NCBI RefSeq assembly: GCF_022760965.1
Contig: NZ_JAKVIJ010000005.1
Span: 62,001 to 126,000 of the forward strand
Direction of reading: 5' to 3'
From: Simplicispira sedimenti
GTDB taxonomy: Bacteria > Pseudomonadota > Gammaproteobacteria > Burkholderiales > Burkholderiaceae_C
Length of the DNA: 64,000 nt
A model generated the notes under the pieces. The model saw only the letters and a list, made by a program, of their open reading frames with translations. It made no database searches and was not told the origin of the DNA. Numbering within the stretch: the first letter of the stretch is position 1; each line of letters starts with the position of its first letter. Positions 45,270 through 53,470 of this stretch are shown here, one piece after another. Both the position numbers and the translations under genes were made by a program.

Positions 45270-46910
45270 ATGAACACCCTGCTCCGCTCCCTTTCTGCCG
45301 TCCGCTCGACCGCCCCCCTGCCCGGAGTACGCGGCTGGCTGGGCGTCACCGTCCTGCTGCTGGCCACCAGCGTGCCCGCGCATGCCGAATCCCCCGCCGC
45401 GCTTTTCCAGCAGCACTGCGCCGCCTGCCATGGCGCCGGTCGGCTCGGCCAGTCGGCCCCTGCGCTGCTGCCCGAGAGTCTCACGCGCCTGCGCAAGGCC
45501 GAAGCCCTGAAGGTGATCCGCGAAGGCCGCGCCGCCACACAGATGCCCGGCTTCGCCGGTCAGCTCACCGAGGCACAGATTGCCGCGTTGGCAGAGCACA
45601 TTTACACCCCCGTGGTACCCGCACCGACCATGACCGAGGCCGACATCAAGGCCTCGCGCATCGTCCAGCATGCGCCGGGCAACCTGCCCGACAAGCCCGC
45701 GCCCGTGTTCCAGGGCGTGGACATGATGAACCTTTTCATCGTGGTGGAAACGGGCGACAACCATGTCACCGTGCTCGACGGTGACAAGCTCGAACCCATC
45801 CACCGCTTCGCTTCGCGCTTCGCGCTGCATGGTGGGCCGAAATTCACGCCCGATGGACGCTATGTGTTCTTCGCGTCGCGCGACGGCTGGATCACCAAGT
45901 TCGACATCTGGAACCTGCAGGTGGTGGCCGAGGTGCGCGCGGGCATCAACACGCGCAACCTGGCGGTCTCGGGCGATGGCAAGTACGTGGCCGTGGCCAA
46001 CTACCTGCCGCACACGCTGGTGCTGCTCGACGCCGATCTGAACCTGCTCAAGGTGCACAAGGTGTTGAACAAGGACCGCACGCAAACCTCGCGCGTCTCG
46101 GCTGTGTACGACGCCGCACCGCGCCAGAGCTTCATCGCGGCGCTCAAGGACGTGCCCGAGGTCTGGGAGATCAGCTACAACCCCAAGGCCGACGACGTGC
46201 CCATCGGCGTGATCCACGACTTCCTCTACAAGGAAGGCGCCTTCATCCCCGGCTTCCTGAACCCGCGCCGCACCTACCTGTCCGAGCCCATCGACGACTT
46301 CTTCTTCACCCAGAGCTACGACGAGCTCATGGGCGCGAGCCGCGAGGCCGGCAAGGGCCAGGTGATCCACCTCGACGTGCGAAAAAAGATCGCCAACCTG
46401 CAGCTGCCCGGCATGCCGCACCTGGGCTCGGGCATCACCTGGAAATACCGCCCCCAGCCCGGCACGCCCGAGCGCACCGTGATGGCCACCCCCAGCCTGC
46501 ACGAGAGCCAGGTGACGGTGATCGAGTTGGACAACTGGAAAACCATCAAGACCATTCCCACGCTGGGCCCCGGCTTCTTCATGCGCAGCCACGAGAACAC
46601 GCCCTACGCCTGGACGGACTCGATGATGTCGCCCAAGGCCAAGGACACGCTGCAGGTGATCGACAAGCGCACCCTGGAACGCGTGGCCGACATCCGCACC
46701 GACCCGGGCAAGACCCTGGCGCACGTGGAGTTCACGCGCGACGGCAAGTACGTGCTGGCCAGCCTGTGGGAGCGCAAGGCCGACGGCGGCGCCATCATCG
46801 TCTTCGATGCCGCCACCTTCAAGGAAATCAAGCGCATCCCCATGGACAAGCCGGTGGGCAAGTACAACCTGCACAACAAGATCACGCGCTCCGAAGGGAC
46901 CAGCCACTGA
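45270..46910 (+). CDS. nirN: NirN, dihydro-heme d1 dehydrogenase (c-type cytochrome plus d1-binding propeller)
   Basis: A 546-residue periplasmic protein. A signal peptide ends near VPAHAES; a cytochrome c domain follows with one heme motif CAACH; then an eight-bladed propeller like that of NirS (FASRFALHGGPKFTPDGRYV, MASLW-type repeats). NirN oxidises dihydro-heme d1 to heme d1, the last maturation step before insertion in NirS. The short c domain and the lack of the NirS blocks EYHPEPR and FLHDGG separate it from NirS. It is convergent with the second nirS gene across a bidirectional terminator. Confidence 0.85.
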   Translation: MNTLLRSLSAVRSTAPLPGVRGWLGVTVLLLATSVPAHAESPAALFQQHCAACHGAGRLGQSAPALLPESLTRLRKAEALKVIREGRAATQMPGFAGQLTEAQIAALAEHIYTPVVPAPTMTEADIKASRIVQHAPGNLPDKPAPVFQGVDMMNLFIVVETGDNHVTVLDGDKLEPIHRFASRFALHGGPKFTPDGRYVFFASRDGWITKFDIWNLQVVAEVRAGINTRNLAVSGDGKYVAVANYLPHTLVLLDADLNLLKVHKVLNKDRTQTSRVSAVYDAAPRQSFIAALKDVPEVWEISYNPKADDVPIGVIHDFLYKEGAFIPGFLNPRRTYLSEPIDDFFFTQSYDELMGASREAGKGQVIHLDVRKKIANLQLPGMPHLGSGITWKYRPQPGTPERTVMATPSLHESQVTVIELDNWKTIKTIPTLGPGFFMRSHENTPYAWTDSMMSPKAKDTLQVIDKRTLERVADIRTDPGKTLAHVEFTRDGKYVLASLWERKADGGAIIVFDAATFKEIKRIPMDKPVGKYNLHNKITRSEGTSH

Positions 46911-46931
46911 CGAAAGGCACCCACCCACAAA

Positions 46932-46959
46932 AAAACCGCACCCAAAAGGGTGCGGTTTT
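46932..46959. terminator. Bidirectional terminator between nirN and nirS
   Basis: AAAACCGCACCC pairs perfectly with GGGTGCGGTTTT around an AAAA loop; A- and T-runs on each side suit termination from both directions. Confidence 0.9.
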
Positions 46960-47003
46960 GCATTGCATGGGGCCCCACCTTGGCAGGTGGGACGCTCGGT
47001 ACA

Positions 47004-48722
47004 TCAATACACGTCGTGCTGCGTGTTATAGACGTTGAAGTGGCCCGTGGGGGTGATCAGGCGCGGATCCTTGATGACCTTCTTGAGCTTGAGGGTCTTG
47101 TCGTCCACCACCACAATGGCGCTCTCTTTGTTCTTGGCAGACCAGACAGAGAACCATACTTCGTCGCCCGCCTTGTTGTACTCGGGCTGCACCACGCGCT
47201 TGGCACCGTCGTCCTTCAGGCCAGCCCATTCGGCGATGGGCAACGTCTTGTAGCCCTTGTCCAGGTTGTTGATGTCGTACACCACAATGGACTGGGACAC
47301 GGCGGGATCCGGATTCAGCGGGGCATCAGACCACAGGTTCTTGGACTTGGGATGGCTCTTGACGAACAGCGCACCACCGCCAGGGCCCTTGAGCTTGGCC
47401 ACTTCCTTCCAGGCGTACTGCTTGTGCTTTTTGGGGTCGGTGCCGATCAGGGAAATGGTTTCGTCACCCAGGTGGCCTGTAGCCCAGACAGGGCCAAACT
47501 TGGGGTGGTCGAAGTTGGCACCACGCCCAGGGTGCGGAATCTTGCCCACTTCGACCAAGCCTGCCAGTTTGCCATCCTTGGTGTCAATGGCAGCAATCTT
47601 GTTGCTCTGGTTGGCAGCCACCATGAAGTAGCGCTTGGACGAATCCAGGCCACCATCGTGCAGGAACGGGGCAGAGCCGATTTCGGCGATCCGGAGCACG
47701 TCGATGTTGGAGTAGTCCACCAACAGGGTCTTGCCCGTCTCCTTCACGTTCACGACAAACTCGGGCTTGTAGTGGGATCCCAGAATCGAGGCCACACGGG
47801 GCTCAGGATGGTATTCCTGCGTGCCCACCACCATGCCGCGGGTGGACACGATCCGAAGCGGCTCCAACGTGTCGCCCTTCATGATGGTGAACTGGGGCGG
47901 CCAGTAGGTACCGGCGATGGCCAGTTTGTCCTTGTAACCCTTGGCCTTGGAGGTTTCCACGGAGCGGGCCTCCAGACCAACACGGATTTCGGCCACGTTA
48001 TCGGGCTTCTCCATCCACAGGTCGATCATGTTGATCTTGGCGTCACGACCAATCACGAACAGGTAGCGGCCCGATGCCGACATGCGCGAGATGTGCACCG
48101 CGTAGCCGGTCTTGATGACGTTGATGATTTCCTTGGTGTCGCCATCGATCAGCGCAATCTCACCCGCATCGCGCAGCGTGGTCGAGAAGATGTTCTCGAT
48201 GTTGTAGTTGTTCATCTTCTTCGTGGGACGCTTTTCGGGCGGCACGATGACTTTCCACGATTTCTTGGCGTCGGCCAGGCCCCACTCGGGTGGCTGGGGC
48301 GGCTCGTGCTGGATGTAACGCGCCATCAGATCCACCTGCTCCTCGGACAACTCACCCGAGGTTTGCCAGTTGGGCATGCCTGCGGGCGAACCGTAGGCAA
48401 TGAATACCTTCAGGTAGTCGGTGCCCTTGGCGACCGTCAGATCAGGGGTCAAAGGTTTACCAGTGGCGCCTTTGCGCAGCACTCCGTGGCAACCTGCGCA
48501 GCGCTCAAAGTAAATTTTGCGCGCAGCCTCAAACTCCACCAGCGACATGGGCGGCGCCTTGGGGTTGGTGCTTTGCACCATCGGGGTGGCGGTCAGCGGG
48601 GACGTACCAGCCTGGTAGTTCCGCTCAACCTCAGAAACACCCTTTTGCTCTTGTGCAGACGCACCAAGCGCAAAAGTCGCGAGCACAACAGCCGCGACGC
48701 TCGTGGGTCGGAAATATTTCAT
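47004..48722 (-). CDS. nirS: Cytochrome cd1 nitrite reductase, second copy (P. aeruginosa-like type)
   Basis: A 572-residue periplasmic enzyme reducing nitrite to NO with one c and one d1 heme. Signal peptide MKYFRPTSVAAVVLATFALG; c-heme motif CAGCH; probable axial Met in AGMPNWQTSGELSEEQ; d1 ligand His in TGYAVHISRMSASGRY; catalytic histidines in EYHPEPRVASI and FLHDGG. From memory, its GMPNW..SGEL and LPIAEWAGL segments resemble P. aeruginosa NirS rather than the P. stutzeri type. The ATG at 48722 was chosen for the signal peptide. It has its own 207-bp upstream region with an FNR-like box. Confidence 0.93.
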   Translation of the reverse strand: MKYFRPTSVAAVVLATFALGASAQEQKGVSEVERNYQAGTSPLTATPMVQSTNPKAPPMSLVEFEAARKIYFERCAGCHGVLRKGATGKPLTPDLTVAKGTDYLKVFIAYGSPAGMPNWQTSGELSEEQVDLMARYIQHEPPQPPEWGLADAKKSWKVIVPPEKRPTKKMNNYNIENIFSTTLRDAGEIALIDGDTKEIINVIKTGYAVHISRMSASGRYLFVIGRDAKINMIDLWMEKPDNVAEIRVGLEARSVETSKAKGYKDKLAIAGTYWPPQFTIMKGDTLEPLRIVSTRGMVVGTQEYHPEPRVASILGSHYKPEFVVNVKETGKTLLVDYSNIDVLRIAEIGSAPFLHDGGLDSSKRYFMVAANQSNKIAAIDTKDGKLAGLVEVGKIPHPGRGANFDHPKFGPVWATGHLGDETISLIGTDPKKHKQYAWKEVAKLKGPGGGALFVKSHPKSKNLWSDAPLNPDPAVSQSIVVYDINNLDKGYKTLPIAEWAGLKDDGAKRVVQPEYNKAGDEVWFSVWSAKNKESAIVVVDDKTLKLKKVIKDPRLITPTGHFNVYNTQHDVY

Positions 48723-48839
48723 GCGATAGCTCCAAATACTCAGTTGTTGGGTTGACCACTGGCGCAGCCAACATCTCACCGGCTGATGTTCCCCCGCCGC
48801 AAGACACTCGGGAATATAGAAAGGCCAGCACAAAGCAGG

Positions 48840-48853
48840 CTGATCTGCATCAA
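48840..48853. promoter_or_regulatory. FNR/Dnr-like box upstream of second nirS
   Basis: CTGATCTGCATCAA differs from TTGAT-N4-ATCAA at one position. It lies about 120 bp upstream of the nirS start at 48722, between it and the cupredoxin gene. Confidence 0.6.
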
Positions 48854-48929
48854 CCGAGTAAACAACTCAGATAATTTTGTCGCTCTCAGCCTTCAATCCA
48901 AAAAGAGGCTAAGAACTATCGCTGAAGAA

Positions 48930-49295
48930 CTAAGGTGCTACCACCTCCACCACACCCTTCATTTCGGGGTGTGGGCCGCAGGAATAAACATAGCGGCCAG
49001 GCGCGTCAAACTTTCGCTGCCAAGATTCACCTGGGAAAAACCTCTCTGATTCCCCCCCTTGCTCCGGAGCAAAGAGCACGGAGTGGCTGGTACGTTTTTC
49101 CTGGTTGATCCATTTGACGGTGTCCCCGGCACGGATCTGAACCTCAGCCGGCTCAAAGCGGTATTTCTGGATCACCACTTCCACCGTCTGCTGTGCAGAA
49201 ACCAGTGGGATCGCAGCGAAAGAGAAGACGAGTGCCGCAGCGAACGCCACCCGCCTCCCATGGGGCATGACCGAGAACATGCGGCCCTCTGCCAT
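48930..49295 (-). CDS. Periplasmic cupredoxin (type 1 copper protein)
   Basis: A 121-residue blue-copper-fold protein. A signal peptide ends near PLVSAQQ; the mature part has FEPAEVQIRAGDTVKWINQE and the four type 1 Cu ligands: His in TSHSVLF, and Cys, His and Met in YSCGPHPEMKG. It is a likely one-electron carrier to a nitrite reductase, as azurin or pseudoazurin are. It lies 10 bp after the diheme cytochrome gene and ahead of the second nirS. The start could also be the ATG at 49280 or 49268. Fused multicopper or NosZ-like domains are absent. Confidence 0.85.
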   Translation of the reverse strand: MAEGRMFSVMPHGRRVAFAAALVFSFAAIPLVSAQQTVEVVIQKYRFEPAEVQIRAGDTVKWINQEKRTSHSVLFAPEQGGESERFFPGESWQRKFDAPGRYVYSCGPHPEMKGVVEVVAP

Positions 49296-49305
49296 ACCGC
49301 ATCAG

Positions 49306-50133
49306 TTACTGCTTGAGCGCCTTCACGTCACCATCGGCACCCACGCCCAGCGTGTAGCCGAGAGAAACATGGTGGAAGCGGCCGGTAGAGTGATCGCCGT
49401 GGATGGCGATGCCGAACGGAACCGCCTTGCCTTCGCCAGGGTTCTTGCTGGTGAACGTGACGGTGTAGGTATCACCCGACTTGGAGCCTTCGGCCTGTGC
49501 ACCCAGGGTACCGCCATCCATCTTGCGCTCTGTGGTCACCGAGCCGTTCGCTACCTTGGCGCCCTTGGCGCTCTTCCACTGCATCAGCTGGTACGAACCT
49601 GCTTTGACGTACTTGGTCTTCTTGTCATCCGCACCAGGCATGGTGCGGGCATCGTTGTGGCAAGACGCCCAGCAGCCGGCCTGGTTTGCCAGTTGTACCT
49701 GAGCGTCCGGGAACATCACGGTCGCCTTGACCTCGTTTTCCTTGTCGCTCTGGTCGGCGCCGCCAGCGGGAGCCTTGAAGGTCAGACGGATGTAGAGGTT
49801 GCTGGCATCATAGGCAGCCTGCACCGCAACGGGGTAGTTCATGGTCTTGGGGGCGCCCTTGGGCTCCATGTCCTTACCCGCCAGACGCTTGAAGTCGAAG
49901 TTCAGCGCACCCTTCTCTTCGTGGCAACCCACGCAGGTTTCACCCTTTTTGAGACCGGCGGTACCGCTGTGGTCGGACTTCTTACCCACCCACTCCATGG
50001 GCGAGACACCTGGGTGGAAAACATGGATGTCGCGCTTGGGCACTTTGGACCAATCAGGTGCTGCGAAAGCGGCCTGCGAACCCACAGCCAGCAGCGAGCC
50101 CAAAAGCATCATGGAAAGCGTAGTCTTTTTCAT
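49306..50133 (-). CDS. nirB: Diheme cytochrome c-552, NirB-type
   Basis: A 275-residue periplasmic cytochrome with a signal peptide (MKKTTLSMMLLGSLLAVGSQ) and two CXXCH motifs, CVGCH and CWASCH's variant (C-W-A-S-C-H, a four-residue spacing). The fold around them, with YDASNLYIRLTFKAP and a beta-rich C terminus, looks like the heme-binding domain of ethylbenzene dehydrogenase-type gamma subunits. In P. stutzeri the order nirS-nirT-nirB includes a diheme cytochrome c-552; here it occupies the same third position. The symbol follows that usage and is unrelated to assimilatory NirB. Attribution to that gene is by order and heme number, not alignment. Confidence 0.7.
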   Translation of the reverse strand: MKKTTLSMMLLGSLLAVGSQAAFAAPDWSKVPKRDIHVFHPGVSPMEWVGKKSDHSGTAGLKKGETCVGCHEEKGALNFDFKRLAGKDMEPKGAPKTMNYPVAVQAAYDASNLYIRLTFKAPAGGADQSDKENEVKATVMFPDAQVQLANQAGCWASCHNDARTMPGADDKKTKYVKAGSYQLMQWKSAKGAKVANGSVTTERKMDGGTLGAQAEGSKSGDTYTVTFTSKNPGEGKAVPFGIAIHGDHSTGRFHHVSLGYTLGVGADGDVKALKQ

Positions 50134-50159
50134 CGATAACTCCTAGTAGGTAACTCAGA

Positions 50160-50190
50160 GGCAGCCGACTCCCTTGCGGAAGCGGCTGCC
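50160..50190. other. Intercistronic hairpin nirT-nirB
   Basis: GGCAGCCG pairs with CGGCTGCC across 15 bases in the 65-bp gap between nirT and the diheme cytochrome gene. No T-run follows on the minus strand. Confidence 0.55.
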
Positions 50191-50198
50191 ATATAAGC

Positions 50199-50792
50199 TT
50201 ACAGATCTTCGTCCGAATCTTCCTTCATGCCTTTGGGCTTGGTGTGCGCAATGCCCTTGTGGCAATCGATACAGGTCTGCTTCTCTTCCTGTGCGATCTT
50301 GTGCATCTTAGCGCCGCGCGCTTTCTGCCTCTCGGTGTCCATGCCCTCGAAACTATGGCAGTTGCGGCATTCGCGCGAGTCGGCGGCCTTCATCCGCGCC
50401 CATTCCCGCTCAGCCAGAACCAAGCGCTTGGCTTCGAATTTTTCCTTGGTGTCGATCGTACCGGTCAGCTTGCCCCACACTTCTCGGCTGGCCTGGATCT
50501 TGCGGATCATCTTGTGTGTCCAGTCCTTGGGCACATGGCAATCCGAGCAGGCAGCACGCACACCCGTGCGATTGCTGTAGTGGATCGTCTTCTTGTATTC
50601 CTGATAGACGTTATCGTGCATCTCATGGCACGAAATACAGAAGTCCATCGTGTTGGTCGCTTCCATCCCGGTGTTGAAACCACCCCAGAACAGAATGCCA
50701 GAGATAAAACCCGTCATCAGCAGACCAAGAAGCGAATATTTCGCACTCGGCTTTTTCAGCGTGGCCCACAGGGTTGCAAGTTTTCCAGCCAT
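50199..50792 (-). CDS. nirT: NapC/NirT tetraheme cytochrome
   Basis: A 197-residue membrane-anchored quinol dehydrogenase. One N-terminal TM helix (SLLGLLMTGFISGILFWGGF) is followed by four CXXCH heme sites: CISCH, CSDCH, CRNCH and CIDCH. It takes electrons from membrane quinols and passes them to periplasmic carriers or reductases. The gene lies directly downstream of the first nirS on the same strand, in the nirS-nirT arrangement of P. stutzeri. The four-heme type with the NirT length excludes the shorter NrfH and the pentaheme NapC-like TorC. Confidence 0.93.
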   Translation of the reverse strand: MAGKLATLWATLKKPSAKYSLLGLLMTGFISGILFWGGFNTGMEATNTMDFCISCHEMHDNVYQEYKKTIHYSNRTGVRAACSDCHVPKDWTHKMIRKIQASREVWGKLTGTIDTKEKFEAKRLVLAEREWARMKAADSRECRNCHSFEGMDTERQKARGAKMHKIAQEEKQTCIDCHKGIAHTKPKGMKEDSDEDL

Positions 50793-50832
50793 TCAATCTC
50801 TCCCCACTTTATGCATCACATCGGAGACGCGT

Positions 50833-50860
50833 GGATCGAGGGGCTTGCGCCCCTCGATCC
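50833..50860. other. Strong intercistronic hairpin nirS-nirT
   Basis: GGATCGAGGGGC and GCCCCTCGATCC form a perfect 12-bp stem with a 4-base loop, 24 bp after the nirS stop. No T-run, so it probably protects the 3' end of the nirS message rather than terminating it. Confidence 0.7.
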
Positions 50861-50884
50861 GTGCCTCAGATCAAGGCTGTTTTA

Positions 50885-52570
50885 TCAGTAGATGTCGTGT
50901 TGCGTGTTGTACACGTTGAACTTGCCGGTGGGGGTGATCATCTTCGGATCGGTAATCACCTTCTTCACCTTCAGAGTTGCATCGTCATACACCACGATGG
51001 CGGACTGGTCGGTCTTGCCGCCCCACAGGGAGATCCAGACTTCCTTGCCGTCAGCCGAGTACTCGGGGTGCACAGCACGCTTCACGGCCTTGGTTTCCGG
51101 CAGACCGGAATCCTTGGCAACGTTCAGCACAGCCTTGGGCTTGGACAGGTCGGCCATGTCCCACACTGCCACGGACTCAGCCAGATCCTTGTCGGGGTTC
51201 TGCGGAGCGTCAGCCCAGAAGTGCTTGGACTTCGGATGGGTCTTCACGAACAGGTTACCCGGCACGTGCTTCATTTCCTGAACAACCTTCCAGTTGTACT
51301 GCTTGAACTGCTTGTGCTTCGGATCTTCCGAGGGCGTGGAAATCAGCGTCACAACATCAGCACCCAGGTGGCCGGTAGCCCAGACGGGACCGAACTTGGG
51401 GTGAACGAAGTTGGCGCCACGACCGGGGTGGGGGATCTTGGCCGTATCGACCAGGGCCGCCAGCTTGCCGGTCTTGGTATCCACCGCAGCGATCTTGTTC
51501 GAAGCGTTGGCCGCAACCAGGAAGTAGCGCTTGGAAGCGTCCCAACCGCCGTCGTGCAGGAACTTGGCAGAACCGATGGTGGTGGTCTTCAGGTTTTCGA
51601 TGTCGGAGTAATCGACCAGCAGGATCTGGCCGGTTTCCTTGATGTTCACCACCCATTCAGGCTTGATGAACGATGCCACGATGGAAGCCACACGGGGCTC
51701 GGGGTGGTATTCGCCATCCACGGTCATACCACGGGTGCTCACCACCTTGAGGGGCTTGAGCGTATCGCCGTCCATGATGACGTACTGAGGCGGCCAGTAA
51801 GAACCAGCAATCGCGTACTTGTCTTCAAAGCCCTTGAACTTGGAGGTATCCACCGAGCGCGCGTCGAAGCCGATCTTGAGCTCGGCAACCACATCAGGCT
51901 TTTCCATCCACAGGTCGATCAGGGACAGACGGCCGTCGCGGCCGATCACGTACACATAGCGGCCGGAAGCAGACAGGCGCGAAATGTGCACGGCATAGCC
52001 GGTCTTGACGATGCTGCGGATTTCCTTGGTGTCGCCATCGATCAGGGCCACTTCGCCCGTGTCGCGCAACGTCACAGAGAACACGTTCTTCAGGTTGATC
52101 TTGTTCATCTGCTTGGTCGGACGCTTGTCGACCGGCACGATGACCTTCCAGGAATCCATCGTTTCCTTGAAGCTGTACTCTGGCGGCACATCCGGCGTGT
52201 TCTGGATGTAGCGAGCCATCAGGTTGATTTCTTCCTTGGTCAGGATGTCATCAAAGTTCACCATGCCGCCATCGGTACCGTAACCGATGATCTTTTCCAG
52301 ACGCGATTGACCCAGGGCCAGCGTACCACCTTCAGTGGTCTTGCCGTCCTTGTCGGTCTTGCTCCAATGCGGCTCAAGGTTCTTGCCGGTGGCACCCTTG
52401 CGCAAGACACCGTGGCAACCAGCGCAACGCTCGAAGTAAATCTTCTTGGCGGTTTCCTTTTCAGCGGCCGTCATGGTGGGCGCCTGAGGTTTGTCTTGAG
52501 CCATTGCAGGAACTGCAAGGCCCGTCAGCATCACCACTGCAGCAATGCTCGAAAGGCGGGGAAATGTCAT
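50885..52570 (-). CDS. nirS: Cytochrome cd1 nitrite reductase, first copy (P. stutzeri-like type)
   Basis: A 561-residue periplasmic nitrite reductase (NO-forming). Signal peptide MTFPRLSSIAAVVMLTGLAV; heme c motif CAGCH; probable axial Met in DGGMVNFDD; d1-ligand His in TGYAVHISRLSASGRY; catalytic histidines in EYHPEPR and FLHDGG; C terminus TPTGKFNVYNTQHDIY. From memory, GGMVNFDDILTKEEINLMAR and HPKSKHFWADAP match the P. stutzeri/Paracoccus-type NirS much better than the second copy does. It heads nirS-nirT-nirB and is divergent from ccmA. All recognised cofactor residues look present. Confidence 0.95.
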   Translation of the reverse strand: MTFPRLSSIAAVVMLTGLAVPAMAQDKPQAPTMTAAEKETAKKIYFERCAGCHGVLRKGATGKNLEPHWSKTDKDGKTTEGGTLALGQSRLEKIIGYGTDGGMVNFDDILTKEEINLMARYIQNTPDVPPEYSFKETMDSWKVIVPVDKRPTKQMNKINLKNVFSVTLRDTGEVALIDGDTKEIRSIVKTGYAVHISRLSASGRYVYVIGRDGRLSLIDLWMEKPDVVAELKIGFDARSVDTSKFKGFEDKYAIAGSYWPPQYVIMDGDTLKPLKVVSTRGMTVDGEYHPEPRVASIVASFIKPEWVVNIKETGQILLVDYSDIENLKTTTIGSAKFLHDGGWDASKRYFLVAANASNKIAAVDTKTGKLAALVDTAKIPHPGRGANFVHPKFGPVWATGHLGADVVTLISTPSEDPKHKQFKQYNWKVVQEMKHVPGNLFVKTHPKSKHFWADAPQNPDKDLAESVAVWDMADLSKPKAVLNVAKDSGLPETKAVKRAVHPEYSADGKEVWISLWGGKTDQSAIVVYDDATLKVKKVITDPKMITPTGKFNVYNTQHDIY

Positions 52571-52692
52571 CGTTCTTACTCCAAAGGTACCTTGCAGCCA
52601 ATCCGCCCGCAGGCGGCGGTCGAAACCCGGTGACGGCTACAACAAGTCGATCCGGGCAAGACCATTATGCGGGCGTTGTCTCTACCGTCAAC

Positions 52693-52706
52693 TTGATCTA
52701 TGTTAA
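52693..52706. promoter_or_regulatory. FNR/Dnr-like box between nirS and ccmA
   Basis: TTAACATAGATCAA on the minus strand (TTGATCTATGTTAA on the plus). One half matches ATCAA exactly and the other is TTAAC. It lies about 125-130 bp upstream of the nirS start and about 105-130 bp upstream of ccmA, so it could drive both. Confidence 0.55.
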
Positions 52707-52810
52707 ACAGCCATTCCAAATGCCTCAAAGAGTTAAAAAATGTACGCACAATCCAACCATTGCTGATGAAGGCATGCACCCGCAAACCGCACGCCCCACT
52801 CGCGTAAGAT

Positions 52811-53470
52811 TTGCGCCCGCGACTCGAAAGCCCCGAATTGAAACCACTATCTACACTGCGCTTTGACTCGCTGGGGTGCAGCAAGGGCGGCCGCAAGCTG
52901 TTCCAGAACATCCACTGCACCCTTGAGGCTGGGCGCTGGCTGCATGTGGTGGGGGTCAATGGTATTGGGAAAACCAGTCTTTTGCGCATGCTGTGCGGCC
53001 TGGCGCCCATTGAATCCGGCGCCATCTTGTGGAACGACGTGCCCATCCAGAAGCAACGGGCCGACTTTCAGCGTGATCTGTGTTACCTGGGGCACCTCAA
53101 TGGCCTGCAAGAGTCCATGACCGTGCGCGAGAACCTGGCGTTCACCGCCGCATTGGGTGGTTTTACGACCGATGAGGGCTCCATTCGCAACATTCTTGCC
53201 AGGTTTGGAGTTCCCGGCCGGGGAGAACACCTCGTTCGTCATCTGTCTCAAGGTCAAAAAAGGCGCGTGGCCTTGTGCCGACTGGCGCTGAGTCAGGCGC
53301 CACTGTGGGTATTGGATGAGCCCTTCGTGGCCATGGATGACACCGGAATACAGATGCTGACGGAGCTGATTGCAGAACACCTTGCCAATGGTGGCCTCAC
53401 GGTTCTGACCAGTCATCAGGCCGTCGAGATCGGCGCCATCCCAGTCCAAATCTTGGAGTTGCGCGCATGA
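52811..53470 (+). CDS. ccmA: Heme exporter ATP-binding protein CcmA
   Basis: A 219-residue ABC ATPase working with CcmB and CcmC to release heme-loaded CcmE. The Walker A is NGIGKTSLLRML, the signature LSQGQKRRVALCRL, and Walker B APLWVLDEPF. The frame begins at TTG 52811; a second TTG at 52838 (LKPLSTLRFD) would match the usual family start more closely. Stop overlaps ccmB by four bases (ATGA). Confidence 0.93.
   Translation: MRPRLESPELKPLSTLRFDSLGCSKGGRKLFQNIHCTLEAGRWLHVVGVNGIGKTSLLRMLCGLAPIESGAILWNDVPIQKQRADFQRDLCYLGHLNGLQESMTVRENLAFTAALGGFTTDEGSIRNILARFGVPGRGEHLVRHLSQGQKRRVALCRLALSQAPLWVLDEPFVAMDDTGIQMLTELIAEHLANGGLTVLTSHQAVEIGAIPVQILELRA

Noticed and set aside
45270..46910. nirN read as a third nirS
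   Set aside because: It has a shorter c domain and lacks the EYHPEPR and FLHDGG blocks that carry the NirS catalytic histidines.
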